NCBI GenBank assembly: GCA_900543885.1
Contig: UQTA01000007.1
Coordinates: 1 to 64,000, forward strand
Reading direction: 5' to 3'
DNA length: 64,000 bases
Source: an uncultured Clostridium sp.
GTDB taxonomy: Bacteria > Bacillota > Clostridia > Lachnospirales > Lachnospiraceae
The position numbers and the translations under genes are program-made. Positions 35,772 through 44,710 of the stretch are shown here, one piece after another. Every line of letters starts with the position of its first letter. Within the stretch, counting starts at the first letter, position 1. The notes below the pieces were generated by a model. That model did no database searches and was not told the DNA's origin. It saw only the letters and a list, made by a program, of their open reading frames with translations.

Positions 35772-36478
35772 ACCCTTTTTTCTCCTTTCGTTTCACTGGT
35801 GGTATCTATATTCGGTCCAGGTGTGGCATCCTGGTGGAATATTTCTTTTTCTGCCCGCAAAGCTTCTAACTCTGCCAGAAGAGCATCTGTATCTTTCTTT
35901 CTGCTCTTTTCATAACGTTTTCTGCGTACCATGTCGTAGATCACCAAAAGGAGAATTGGACAGACTACGCAGATAATAAGGCCTTTTGTTGTTTGCATGA
36001 ATATTGCAACACTTCCTAAATTATGAATCCGTAGGCTGTATACGCCTGCCAGATTTTCTGCCGGAACAATATTCGCATCTTCTGTGTTATTAGCATCACC
36101 TTTTGTGATCCATGCCAGACCACCATTTTCATCCGTTGTAACCTCTACTACCCGGTGAGTGACTACCGTACTTCCATTTCCTGCTGGATCGAAAAATGAG
36201 ATTACATCCCCTGCCTTTACATTTGCAGGATCTTCTGTGTGACAGATGATCAGATCTCCTGACTGAATACTTGGATACATGGAATCTGTCAGCACGATCA
36301 TTGGGAATCTTCCGCCAATATCCGGTATTTTTTCATTATTTAGATAACTTTTTGCAATCAGGGTACAATTGATTACCAGAATTGGTATAAGAAAAATACA
36401 GAGAATCGTTCCTAAAATTGTCCAGAAATGTTGAAATACCAACGGTTTCCTATCTTTTATCTTTTTGGTGTCATCCAA
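35768..36478 (-). CDS. sipW: SipW-like signal peptidase I
   Basis: This 236-residue membrane protease has an N-terminal helix (about 18-42), the VLTDSMYPSIQSGD serine motif with Ser66, VVTHRVVEV with His108 (S26B type), the KGDANN acidic motif, a second helix (about 163-183) and a long charged cytoplasmic tail. SipW in Bacillus cuts TasA and TapA leaders. Here it overlaps the TasA-like gene by four bases, the same pairing. It is the first gene of the seven-gene fibre operon, behind a leader that holds a terminator-like hairpin. AGGGGGG precedes the ATG. Confidence 0.9.
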   Translation of the reverse strand: MDDTKKIKDRKPLVFQHFWTILGTILCIFLIPILVINCTLIAKSYLNNEKIPDIGGRFPMIVLTDSMYPSIQSGDLIICHTEDPANVKAGDVISFFDPAGNGSTVVTHRVVEVTTDENGGLAWITKGDANNTEDANIVPAENLAGVYSLRIHNLGSVAIFMQTTKGLIICVVCPILLLVIYDMVRRKRYEKSRKKDTDALLAELEALRAEKEIFHQDATPGPNIDTTSETKGEKRV

Positions 36479-36509
36479 ATGTTAAGCCCCCCTGTTTTAA
36501 TTATTTTAT

Positions 36510-36558
36510 AAAAAAGCAGATATGAACTGCATACATATATCATGAAGTTCATACCTGC
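36510..36558 (-). terminator. Terminator or attenuator upstream of sipW
   Basis: On the minus strand, GCAGGTATGAACTT pairs with AAGTTCATATCTGC, followed by six T, only about 30 bases before the sipW start. It may simply end ppk transcripts (stop 200 bases upstream) or act as an attenuator in the sipW leader. The rest of the 36559-36764 gap is A/T-rich, with a small CAGC-GAAA-GCTG stem and no clear promoter. Confidence 0.7.
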
Positions 36559-36764
36559 CTATATCTGAATCAAAAGATATTCGCAATCAGCTTTCGCTGC
36601 TGTTTTATAACTGAACAACAGTCAAGCAACATTGGGTTAAATTTTAAAAATATAAAACTGATAATCTCTTCTACTTGTAACTTTACCATAAATTCCACCC
36701 TCTGCAACCATTTTTTTATAAAAAAGGAAAATTTTTTTCAAATTACAGAGATTCCTTGGTGATT

Positions 36765-38903
36765 TTACTCATTACTGCTTTCAATCGGCTGGAAAATACG
36801 AGCTGCCACCGGATCTTTTGCATCCTGGCATTCTTTTGCCATCTGAATTGCTTCTTCGCAAAACTGATCCTGAGAATTGACAAGTACTTTTCCACGCTTA
36901 TCTACTTTCTCATAGCTTCCATCCGTTTTCAGGATATGCGCCTTTACATTATCTTCCAGTTCCACCCTTAAAATATGGATGACCTTTTCCTTTAATTTAT
37001 CATCTTCCACAGGGAAAAGGATCTCCACACGGCGGTCTAAATTTCGCGGCATCCAGTCTGCACTGCCCATATAAACTTCCGGACTTCCGTCATTGAAGAA
37101 ATAGAAGATACGGCTGTGCTCCAGGAAATTTCCAACAATAGAACGTACAGAAATATTTTCGCTTAAACCAGCTACGCCTGCTTTCAGACAGCAGATACCT
37201 CTGACGATCAGTTCAATCTTCACTCCTGCACAGGAAGCATCATACAGAGCGGAAATGATCTCTTTGTCGCAAAGAGAATTCATTTTTGCCATAATATGAG
37301 CTTCTCTTCCTTCTCTTGCATGCTCTGTCTCCCGGTTGATCATGCGCAGGAAACGATGACGCAGCCACAGCGGCGCTACAGACAGTTTATTCCATGCTCT
37401 TGGCTCAGAATAACCGGAAAGCATGTTGAATACAGCAGTGGCATCTTCTCCGATCTGGGGATCACAGGTTAAAATACCACAGTCCGTATACAATTTTGCT
37501 GTGGAATCATTGTAGTTTCCTGTTCCCAGATGTACATAACGCCTGATACCGTCTTCTTCCATACGAACGACCAGTGTGATCTTACTGTGGGTCTTTAAGC
37601 CGACCAGACCATAAATAACGTGGCAGCCTGCTTTCTCCAGCATCTTCGCCCAGTTGATATTATTTTCCTCATCAAAACGGGCTTTCAGTTCTACCAGAAC
37701 CGATACCTGTTTGCCATTATCAGCTGCCTCTGCCAACGCTGCAATGATAGGTGAATTGCCGCTGACGCGATATAAAGTCTGCTTGATCGCCAGTACTTCC
37801 GGATCTCTTGCTGCACTGCGGACAAAATTGACCACAGGATCAAAGCTCTGGTATGGGTGATGAAGCAGAATATCTCCTTTTCGGATATTGGTAAAGATAT
37901 CATCCTCGTTCATCAGTTCCGGTACAGGCTGAGGAGTATATTTCGGTGTCTTTAAATGTGAAAAGCCGTCCAGACCATACATTTTCATTAAAAAAGTCAG
38001 ATCTAATGGCCCTGATATCTGGAAAATATCTTCGCTGCTGATGGAAAGTTCTTTCTTTAATATCTTTAACAGCTGCTTATCTACATTGGATTCAATCTCC
38101 AGACGGATAGCTTCGCCCCACTGGCGCTTTTTTAACTGCTTTTGGATCTCCTCCAGCAGGTCTACCGCCTCTTCTTCATCCAGTGAAAAGTCTGCATTTC
38201 GCATGATACGGAAAGGATGAGAAGCTACGATATCGTAGTTTAAAAACAGAGACTGCATATTCCTCTCAATGATCTCCTCTAACAGGATGACCACTCTCTG
38301 TGTCTCTCCGTCTTCCATTGTTTCTTCCGGCAGTTCCACAATACGCGGTATTACAGAAGGAACCTGCACCATAGCAAATTCCAGTTCCGCATCTTCTTCA
38401 TTTTTCTTCTTTAAAAGAGCCGCAATATTCAATGTTTTGTTGCGGATCAGAGGAAACGGTCTTGATGAGTCAAATGCCATTGGCGTAAGAACAGGATATA
38501 CATTTTTGCGGAAATATTCATCTGCAAAAGCAGCCTCATCTTTGGTCAGGTCTTCGTGTTCCATTACAATGCGCAGACCATTCTGCTTTAAAGCAGGAAC
38601 CAGGGAACGATTGTAAGTAGAATACTGCAGGTCCACCAGCTGATGGGTCTTTTCGCTGATCTTATCCAGCTGCTCTTTTGCAGTCATCCCTGCAATGTCT
38701 TTCTTGGAATATTTTGCATGGACCATATCTTTTAAAGAAGCTACGCGGACCATGTAAAACTCATCCAGATTGGAGGCAGTAATACTTAAAAATTTCAAAC
38801 GTTCAAACAGCGGAATGCTTTTATCTCGCGCCTCACTTAATACCCGGTAGTTAAATTCGATCCAGCTTAGTTCACGATTTACATAATCATTCTTCTCAGC
38901 CAT
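36765..38903 (-). CDS. ppk1: Polyphosphate kinase 1
   Basis: This 712-residue cytoplasmic or membrane-associated enzyme reversibly makes polyphosphate from ATP. It begins with YVNRELSWIEFNYRVL, the standard PPK1 N-terminus. Two phospholipase-D-like catalytic domains follow: LKTHSKITLVVR with the phosphorylated His, and FLEHSRIFYFFNDG with the second His, plus LGTGNYNDSTAKLYTD. The length is typical (about 690-720). It starts one base after the exopolyphosphatase gene stop, so synthesis and breakdown of polyphosphate are encoded together. GAGGAGAG precedes the ATG. Confidence 0.95.
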   Translation of the reverse strand: MAEKNDYVNRELSWIEFNYRVLSEARDKSIPLFERLKFLSITASNLDEFYMVRVASLKDMVHAKYSKKDIAGMTAKEQLDKISEKTHQLVDLQYSTYNRSLVPALKQNGLRIVMEHEDLTKDEAAFADEYFRKNVYPVLTPMAFDSSRPFPLIRNKTLNIAALLKKKNEEDAELEFAMVQVPSVIPRIVELPEETMEDGETQRVVILLEEIIERNMQSLFLNYDIVASHPFRIMRNADFSLDEEEAVDLLEEIQKQLKKRQWGEAIRLEIESNVDKQLLKILKKELSISSEDIFQISGPLDLTFLMKMYGLDGFSHLKTPKYTPQPVPELMNEDDIFTNIRKGDILLHHPYQSFDPVVNFVRSAARDPEVLAIKQTLYRVSGNSPIIAALAEAADNGKQVSVLVELKARFDEENNINWAKMLEKAGCHVIYGLVGLKTHSKITLVVRMEEDGIRRYVHLGTGNYNDSTAKLYTDCGILTCDPQIGEDATAVFNMLSGYSEPRAWNKLSVAPLWLRHRFLRMINRETEHAREGREAHIMAKMNSLCDKEIISALYDASCAGVKIELIVRGICCLKAGVAGLSENISVRSIVGNFLEHSRIFYFFNDGSPEVYMGSADWMPRNLDRRVEILFPVEDDKLKEKVIHILRVELEDNVKAHILKTDGSYEKVDKRGKVLVNSQDQFCEEAIQMAKECQDAKDPVAARIFQPIESSNE

Positions 38904-38904
38904 T

Positions 38905-40467
38905 TTACACTCTCCTCTTCTGCTTCAAAACAGGACGTATTCCAAATATTTCCTCAAAAAATGCCGCTTTCTGCTCAAAAGAAGCACTCTCTAAGGCAAG
39001 GTCACCCTGATAGCCTGTAGTGACTACCAGATGGCCATCTCTCACTGCCATACGGCAATCAATAAGCTTTGACTTATGAGTCTTATCCATAGAATTAGCC
39101 AGGCGCAGGATCGCCGTCAGCTTTGCGATCAGGATGGTAATGGCTGTCCGGTCAGATACTCCCGCCAGATCCTGTCCTGCCTCCGTCTCCAACTGCATCA
39201 TATCGTAATCAAAATCACGGATATTATATCGGACTACATTTGCAATGATCTCACGTTCCAAATGGCTTAAACCTATGATCTCTGTAGACATGATCAGGGC
39301 ATAGCCGCATTCGTTGGAATTTTTCATGCTGATGAACTTTCCGCAGGCATGAAGCGTAACTGCCATCTGAAGAAGCAGACGCTCGCGGTCTCCCAGTCCA
39401 TGGAACCGCTTCGTACTGTCGAAGATATTCATGGCATACTGCTCTAACACCTGGTTATGGCTGGCATGGCATTTATATTTTTTCGCCATGTTTCTGGCTG
39501 CCGCCAGAATATCATTTTCAAAATTGTGCTCAAAACGGATCATCTTTTTATCACTGGCATATTCTGCCGCAATACCGTCGCACATGCTGGTGCCTGGGAT
39601 CCAGAACATTTCCGCTCCGGTTATATCCAGGATTCTTGTATACACAGCTGCAGCCGGAAGAAGAAGAGCTGCATATTCACTGTTTACACCAAAACTTTCT
39701 TCGATCTGGTCAATGGTCATCTGGGAAAGCTTATCGTAAAAAGCATGCATAGCACCTGCATCTACCCGATTTTCACCGTCTTTTATACCAAGACGGCGCA
39801 TTAAATATAAAATATTATCACCGATACCGATCAGATTGGTGATCTGACGGTCTTTTAAATACATTTTCCGAAAAGTGATCAGCTCATTGTCCACGATCTC
39901 CTCAATATGAAGTCTGTGGACGTCTACACTGGCCGGGATCTTTGCCAGCTGACTGCGAAGACGAAGGCTTCCCAAAGGCAGGTTCTGTGTCACCACCAGG
40001 GAATCTTTATCAAAGAGGGAGATCTGGGCACTGCCAAAACCTACATCTACAATCGCCGTACCTTTCTGTATGATCTGATTAAACTCACCTGCTTTGGATG
40101 CAACTGCCTTATAACTGATAAAGCGCTGCTCGGAGTTGCTGATAATGTGTACCTCCAGTCCGGTACGCACCCGTATCTGGTCCAGGATGATGCGGCTGTT
40201 TTTTGCTTCACGCATGGCAGTGGTAGCATAGGCACGGTAATCCTTTACCCGGTACAGCTTCATTGTTTCCGTAAATTTTTCCAGGATCCGGCACAATTCA
40301 TCTGCCAGACCATAACTTATCTTTCCTTCACTGAAAGTATCGCTTCCTAAAGCGATCATATGACGGACATGATCAATGCTTCTGATCCCTTTGTCTGAGA
40401 TCTCATAGATTCCCAGTTCCAGGGCAAAAGAACCTACATCGATTGCCGCAAACATTCTGACTGCCAC
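38905..40467 (-). CDS. ppx: Ppx/GppA-family exopolyphosphatase
   Basis: This 520-residue protein has an N-terminal ASKHA-fold Ppx/GppA domain (AAIDVGSFALELGI phosphate loop at about residues 7-20, TTAMREAKNS near 85, and VDVGFGSAQISL near 140). An HD-like helical domain of about 200 residues follows (LHACGKFISMKN, SHLEREIIANVVRY). It should hydrolyse polyphosphate ends or pppGpp. The start is a GTG at 40467 with AAGGAGG six to seven bases upstream. An ATG four codons later lacks such spacing. It is co-transcribed with ppk1. Confidence 0.9.
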   Translation of the reverse strand: MAVRMFAAIDVGSFALELGIYEISDKGIRSIDHVRHMIALGSDTFSEGKISYGLADELCRILEKFTETMKLYRVKDYRAYATTAMREAKNSRIILDQIRVRTGLEVHIISNSEQRFISYKAVASKAGEFNQIIQKGTAIVDVGFGSAQISLFDKDSLVVTQNLPLGSLRLRSQLAKIPASVDVHRLHIEEIVDNELITFRKMYLKDRQITNLIGIGDNILYLMRRLGIKDGENRVDAGAMHAFYDKLSQMTIDQIEESFGVNSEYAALLLPAAAVYTRILDITGAEMFWIPGTSMCDGIAAEYASDKKMIRFEHNFENDILAAARNMAKKYKCHASHNQVLEQYAMNIFDSTKRFHGLGDRERLLLQMAVTLHACGKFISMKNSNECGYALIMSTEIIGLSHLEREIIANVVRYNIRDFDYDMMQLETEAGQDLAGVSDRTAITILIAKLTAILRLANSMDKTHKSKLIDCRMAVRDGHLVVTTGYQGDLALESASFEQKAAFFEEIFGIRPVLKQKRRV

Positions 40468-40543
40468 TGTTTTCCTCCTTAATAAAATACACTGCTGTCA
40501 AGGGATATCTGATCCCTCCGCAGGAACTTTCTTAATCTGGCCA

Positions 40544-40584
40544 GGGGCTGCTGCAAAATGTAAGTCGTATTTTGCAGCAGCCCC
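40544..40584. other. Perfect 16-bp hairpin
   Basis: GGGGCTGCTGCAAAAT (40544-40559) pairs without mismatch to ATTTTGCAGCAGCCCC (40569-40584) around a nine-base loop. There is no T-run on either side. It lies in the gap between the AAA-type ATPase stop and the ppx start, where it may act as a terminator or mRNA stabiliser. The rest of the gap holds only A/T-rich sequence. Confidence 0.65.
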
Positions 40585-40669
40585 ATCATGTATGTAATGT
40601 ATTTTACCTTTTTTATTTATATCTTACACCATATAGGGGTAAAGGTTTTGTAAATTTCTGGTAAATTAA

Positions 40670-41938
40670 TTATTTTCTTCCCAACAGATGTGTAATAAAC
40701 TGGGAAGCAGTACGTCCGGACAGACCGCCGTGACTTAACTCCCACTTATTTGCTTCTAATAACAGCTCATCTTCCGGCATATCCAGCTGATATTTCTCTG
40801 CCAAAGCCTTTACAATGCCCTGGAACTGGAACTTGTCCGGAGAACCATAATAAATAGTCACACCAAAACGGGCTGCAAGAGAAAGCTTCTCCTGAACGGT
40901 ATCATTATTGTGCAGATCATCATCTAATTCTCTCTTATCTGAGAACTTCTCACGGATCAGATGACGGCGGTTGGAAGTTGCATAGATCAGCACATTTTTC
41001 GGACGTTTTCCAAGTCCGCCCTCTAAGATCGCCTTCAGGTATTTATATTCCAGCTCATATTCCTCAAAAGAAAGATCATCCATGTAGATGATGAACTTGT
41101 AATTGCGGTCTTTCACCTGCTCTAACACATCAGAAAGTGCCTTAAACTGATGCTTGTACACTTCAATCATACGCAGTCCCTGACCATAATATTCATTCAG
41201 GATAGCCTTGACACTGGAAGATTTTCCGGTACCTGCATCACCAAACAAAAGCACATTGTTTGCTTCTTTTCCGCTGATAAATGCTTCCGTATTTTCGATC
41301 AGTTTCTGCTTCTGAGCCTCATATCCTACAATATCTTTAAAATAAACATGTTCTACATTGATGATCGGGTCAATGATAAACTGATGCTCGTCCTCTTTCT
41401 CAATAATACGGAATGCCTTGTTTAAGCCAAATTTTCCTACACCGTATTCTCCATAAAACGCTGCCATATGGCTCTGGAATTCCACTTCATCTGCAGACTG
41501 TTCAAGAAGCACTGCCAGACTTACGATACGATCTCTGATGCGGCGGTTGAACACACGGCTTTCCTGATTAGAAGGACGGTAATCTGCCAGCTCCTTCCAC
41601 ATAGATGCAGGCTGTAAGGTCTCAATATCAAAATCAAATAATGCCTTAAAAATGCGGTAATCACTTCTTGCCAGCACATCCAGTGTGCCGCCTGCGTTTC
41701 CACGGATCTCACAGGTAGTCGTATAGGCATTTTCATTGTCTGCCAGACAAAGAGCTAAAAAGCAGTGCCATAAGTTGCCCTCAAAACCATACTCTACCGC
41801 CAGCTCTACCAGCTGTCCTGCACAGACAAAGGCATCTGCCTTTTTCTCACTGTTTCCAAGTCCCATCAGACCTGCCATATCTTCAAAAAGTTCTTCATAT
41901 TTTAAATTTCTGTAGATTACAAGTTCACTGATATTCAT
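40670..41938 (-). CDS. DUF815-type AAA ATPase
   Basis: This 422-residue cytoplasmic protein has Walker A LLFGDAGTGKSSS near residue 235, Walker B FIIYMDDLSFE near 290, and ATSNRRHLI and GRTASQFI later, matching the DUF815 (ATP-binding YcbB-like) family. The first 200 residues are helical. The biochemical role is not established. AAA-type remodelling or DNA-related roles are only suggested. It follows pheA on the same strand with a 66-base gap. It ends 85 bases before the 16-bp hairpin. Confidence 0.85.
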   Translation of the reverse strand: MNISELVIYRNLKYEELFEDMAGLMGLGNSEKKADAFVCAGQLVELAVEYGFEGNLWHCFLALCLADNENAYTTTCEIRGNAGGTLDVLARSDYRIFKALFDFDIETLQPASMWKELADYRPSNQESRVFNRRIRDRIVSLAVLLEQSADEVEFQSHMAAFYGEYGVGKFGLNKAFRIIEKEDEHQFIIDPIINVEHVYFKDIVGYEAQKQKLIENTEAFISGKEANNVLLFGDAGTGKSSSVKAILNEYYGQGLRMIEVYKHQFKALSDVLEQVKDRNYKFIIYMDDLSFEEYELEYKYLKAILEGGLGKRPKNVLIYATSNRRHLIREKFSDKRELDDDLHNNDTVQEKLSLAARFGVTIYYGSPDKFQFQGIVKALAEKYQLDMPEDELLLEANKWELSHGGLSGRTASQFITHLLGRK

Positions 41939-42004
41939 TTCTTGATCCTCTTTTTGTGTTTTGTTAAATCTATTTACTCTTGATCCTGCTGGAAGACTTT
42001 TTTA

Positions 42005-43159
42005 TTATTTCTCTGTCTGAGCCTCATAGTTTCCCAGGATGCGCAGTGTGGCTGCCTCTTCTGCAATGCCCTTTAATGCATTCTGAACTGCCGAATCGCT
42101 TAAATTTCCTTCCACATCCACGAAGAAACGATATTCCCAGCTTCTTCCCGGAATCGGTCTGGACTCGATCATCAGCATATTGAGATTATTGTAGATCAGA
42201 TTTCCAAGCATATTGTAAAGGGTGCCGCTTTTGTGCGCACATTCAAAACAGAGGCTGATCTTATTTGCGCCCTCCTGGTAAACAGGATTTTTCGCAAGGA
42301 TAATAAAACGTGTCACGTTATTTTTATTATAATTAATAGCTGGCTCCAGAACCTTCAGGCCATACAGCTTTCCTGCGATCTCGCTGGCTACTGCAGCCTG
42401 TGTCACATCACCGTCTTCTAATACTTTCTTGGCGGAAACAGCGGTATTTTCCAGACTCACCTGGCGCCACTGCCTGTGGCTGTTTAAATACTGGGAACAC
42501 TGCATCAGTGCCTGAGGATGGGAATAAACCTGGCGTATATCTTCTAAGGCTGCATTTGGCAGTCCTAAAAGGGCGTGAGTTACAGGAAGCTCTGTCTCGC
42601 CTACTATGTATACATTATGCTTTACCAGCAGGTCATAATTGTCGCTGACCGCTCCGGCGGAAGAATTTTCAATAGGCAGAACTGCAAAATCCGCTCTTCC
42701 TTCTTCTACTTCTACCATGGCATCTTCCATGGATTTTACATGGTAAACATCTGCGTCCTGACCGAAGTACTGAAGGGCTGCTCCATGTCCATAGGAACCT
42801 TCCACACCCTGATAAGCAATGCGGGCACCTTCTTTTTTCAGGGAATCCACCTTGGTAAAACCTGTTTCCAGAACCTGTCCATGACGGATGAGAAGACCAT
42901 ACTGCAGCTTACGGCTGATGGTCATGATCTGGGAAAATAATTCGTATACACCTTTTTTATTAAAGTCAGTATCTGCCATCGCTGTAACAGCTTCTAATTT
43001 CTGGCGTTCTCTCTCCCCGTCATATACTTTCTTTCCTGTCTGTATCTTAAACTCAGCCACATCAGAACATAAAGCCATTCTCTTTTCAAACAGCTCAACT
43101 AACTGGGTGTCGATCTCATCTAACTTGTTCCGTATCTCTTTCAAATCCAGATTTTCCAT
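42005..43159 (-). CDS. pheA: Bifunctional chorismate mutase / prephenate dehydratase
   Basis: This 384-residue cytoplasmic enzyme catalyses two steps of phenylalanine synthesis. The N-terminal AroQ-type mutase (about 1-85) has IRNKLDEIDTQLVELFEKRM. The dehydratase domain (about 105-285) has AYQGVEGSYGHGAA and LPIENSSAGAVSDNYDLL. The ACT domain (about 300-380) has the Phe-binding motifs GTLYNML and ESRPIPGRSWEYRFFVD, so feedback inhibition by phenylalanine is expected. It lies 21 bases after the acyltransferase gene in the same direction. Confidence 0.95.
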   Translation of the reverse strand: MENLDLKEIRNKLDEIDTQLVELFEKRMALCSDVAEFKIQTGKKVYDGERERQKLEAVTAMADTDFNKKGVYELFSQIMTISRKLQYGLLIRHGQVLETGFTKVDSLKKEGARIAYQGVEGSYGHGAALQYFGQDADVYHVKSMEDAMVEVEEGRADFAVLPIENSSAGAVSDNYDLLVKHNVYIVGETELPVTHALLGLPNAALEDIRQVYSHPQALMQCSQYLNSHRQWRQVSLENTAVSAKKVLEDGDVTQAAVASEIAGKLYGLKVLEPAINYNKNNVTRFIILAKNPVYQEGANKISLCFECAHKSGTLYNMLGNLIYNNLNMLMIESRPIPGRSWEYRFFVDVEGNLSDSAVQNALKGIAEEAATLRILGNYEAQTEK

Positions 43160-43180
43160 TTTTCATCCTCATTTATGTAC

Positions 43181-43930
43181 TTATTTTCCTGCTCTTTCTT
43201 CCATCTGTCTGCGCACCATATTACTGATGATCTCTCTGGTATATGCACCTGGGAATTTCTTTTTATCCGGCGGAAGTTCTTTTAAATAAATAGGTTCTCC
43301 GTATTCGATGATCACATGGCTCTTGCGGATCCATGGCATGTGACGTTCAAACACATCATCTGTTCCGGTAATCGCTACCGGTACCACCGGGCAGCCGCTT
43401 TTTTCTGCAATTTTTAAGCTTCCTTCGTGAAATTCCATCAGGTCTGCCGGATCTTCGCTTTTGTTTCTGGTCCCTTCCGGGAAGATCCACATGGAAATGC
43501 CGCCTTTTACCTTCTCAATTCCGGTAAGAATGGTTTTTAAACCTTCTTTTATGTTGGAACGGTCTAAAAACAGGCAGTTCATACGCTCCATCCACTGATT
43601 AAGCAGCGGGATTCCTATCATTTCCTTTTTAGCAATAAAACCGGTAGGTGCAGGAACCGTTGTATAACCCATTACAATATCAAAATAGCTTCTGTGGTTT
43701 CCTACATACAGCACAGCACGGTCTTTCGGGATATTTTCCAGGCCCCGGACCTCACAGGTGATGCCCGCCAGGTTTCTGACGATCCCCAGTATCCAGCGTA
43801 CCATATTCAGGCTTTTTATAGCAGCAGCTTTTGCATCCTTCTTTTCCTGAGACTTTAAATAGAAAAGTACAGGAATGGATAAGATCAGATACAGCACCAC
43901 TGCCAGCACCACTAAAATCAAACGTATCAT
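43181..43930 (-). CDS. plsC: 1-acylglycerol-3-phosphate acyltransferase
   Basis: This 249-residue membrane-bound enzyme transfers an acyl chain to the sn-2 position of lysophosphatidate in phospholipid synthesis. A hydrophobic N-terminal helix (about 1-23) is followed by the catalytic block NHRSYFDIVMG (HX4D motif), FLDRSN, FPEGTRNKS (motif III) and VPVAITGT (motif IV). A consensus promoter (43973-44001) drives it, and it is probably co-transcribed with pheA downstream. Confidence 0.93.
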   Translation of the reverse strand: MIRLILVVLAVVLYLILSIPVLFYLKSQEKKDAKAAAIKSLNMVRWILGIVRNLAGITCEVRGLENIPKDRAVLYVGNHRSYFDIVMGYTTVPAPTGFIAKKEMIGIPLLNQWMERMNCLFLDRSNIKEGLKTILTGIEKVKGGISMWIFPEGTRNKSEDPADLMEFHEGSLKIAEKSGCPVVPVAITGTDDVFERHMPWIRKSHVIIEYGEPIYLKELPPDKKKFPGAYTREIISNMVRRQMEERAGK

Positions 43931-43972
43931 ATTCTTCTCCCCTTTGTCAGTATCAAATGATGTTGGTATCCA

Positions 43973-44001
43973 TTATATAAAATTACAGGCCTAAATACAA
44001 G
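43973..44001 (-). promoter_or_regulatory. Sigma-A promoter of plsC-pheA
   Basis: On the minus strand, TTGTAT, a 17-base spacer and TATAAT lie about 45 bases upstream of plsC. Confidence 0.75.
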
Positions 44002-44013
44002 CAAAAATCCTAT

Positions 44014-44523
44014 TCACTCACGGGTACAAACAGCCTCAAAAATCAGCCCGGTGATAAACCACAGCGGAATAAATGCCAATCGGATCACGCCACCTATATG
44101 ATCCGGCCACTGGGAATAGTCCCATGGGCAGATCCCTCCGTCTTTCAGAAAGGTTCCTGCAAGGTATTCTCCTGTATAAATAAGCACCATATAGATCAGT
44201 CCATGGCGAAATTTTAAGACTGCCGGGGACAGTTTATCCTTATTGGCTTTTTCAGATCCTGCAGACTCATCCAGCCACCAGTCACACCACTTTGCAATCC
44301 TGGGCAGCAGCGCTCCTGCTCCATAAATAGGAAACATGATAACCGATGTGGTTCCCATAAGTTTCGGATCCCCGCGCATCCCCGCTTCCACAGATGTAAA
44401 AAGGATCTCCAGACACCAGCCGGCCATGCCGCAGCGCAGGAAATCCCTTAATGCCAGACCTGCCATTTTTCTTGTACGGCTATACAGATTTACTGCAGCC
44501 GGATCCATCACACTTTTTTTCAT
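44014..44523 (-). CDS. CmpB-type putative ABC transporter permease
   Basis: This 169-residue membrane protein has about four hydrophobic segments (near 25-45, 58-78, 108-125 and 145-165) with GMAGWCLEILF and GICPWDYSQWP, marks of the DUF1113/ABC_trans_CmpB family common in Clostridia. Members are called putative permeases, but the function is not shown. The ATG is preceded by a weak ACAGGACAG site. It lies between plsC and element F and seems to be its own transcript. Confidence 0.82.
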   Translation of the reverse strand: MKKSVMDPAAVNLYSRTRKMAGLALRDFLRCGMAGWCLEILFTSVEAGMRGDPKLMGTTSVIMFPIYGAGALLPRIAKWCDWWLDESAGSEKANKDKLSPAVLKFRHGLIYMVLIYTGEYLAGTFLKDGGICPWDYSQWPDHIGGVIRLAFIPLWFITGLIFEAVCTRE

Positions 44524-44557
44524 GGCAATAGTCTGTCCTGTTTTTAATTAATTATTC

Positions 44558-44708
44558 GTTACAGTTCAGCCTTGCATCTTCTTGCCCGCTTACAGCGGAC
44601 AAGAAGCTTTGGGCGTCTGCCTTATGAAGATTTAGCGCCAAAAGCACTTATGAAAACAAGTTTTCAACGTACTTTTGACCCTAAATCTTCGCAAGGCTGA
44701 ACTGTAGC
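44558..44708. repeat. Large hairpin element F
   Basis: A perfect 16-base outer stem (44560-44575 with 44691-44706) encloses two arms. One is CTTCTTG/CAAGAAG around CCGCT-TAC-AGCGG, again a three-base loop. The other is GAAGATTTA/TAAATCTTC around AAAGCAC...GTACTTT with GAAAAC/GTTTTC inside. The right end touches the stop of the prepilin gene at 44711. A 26-base remnant lies at 24227-24252. Confidence 0.75.
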
Positions 44709-44710
44709 AA

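Noticed and set aside
36559..36764. A known riboswitch upstream of sipW
   Set aside because: A GNRA-capped stem is present, but I could not match any known consensus, so only a possible attenuator is reported.
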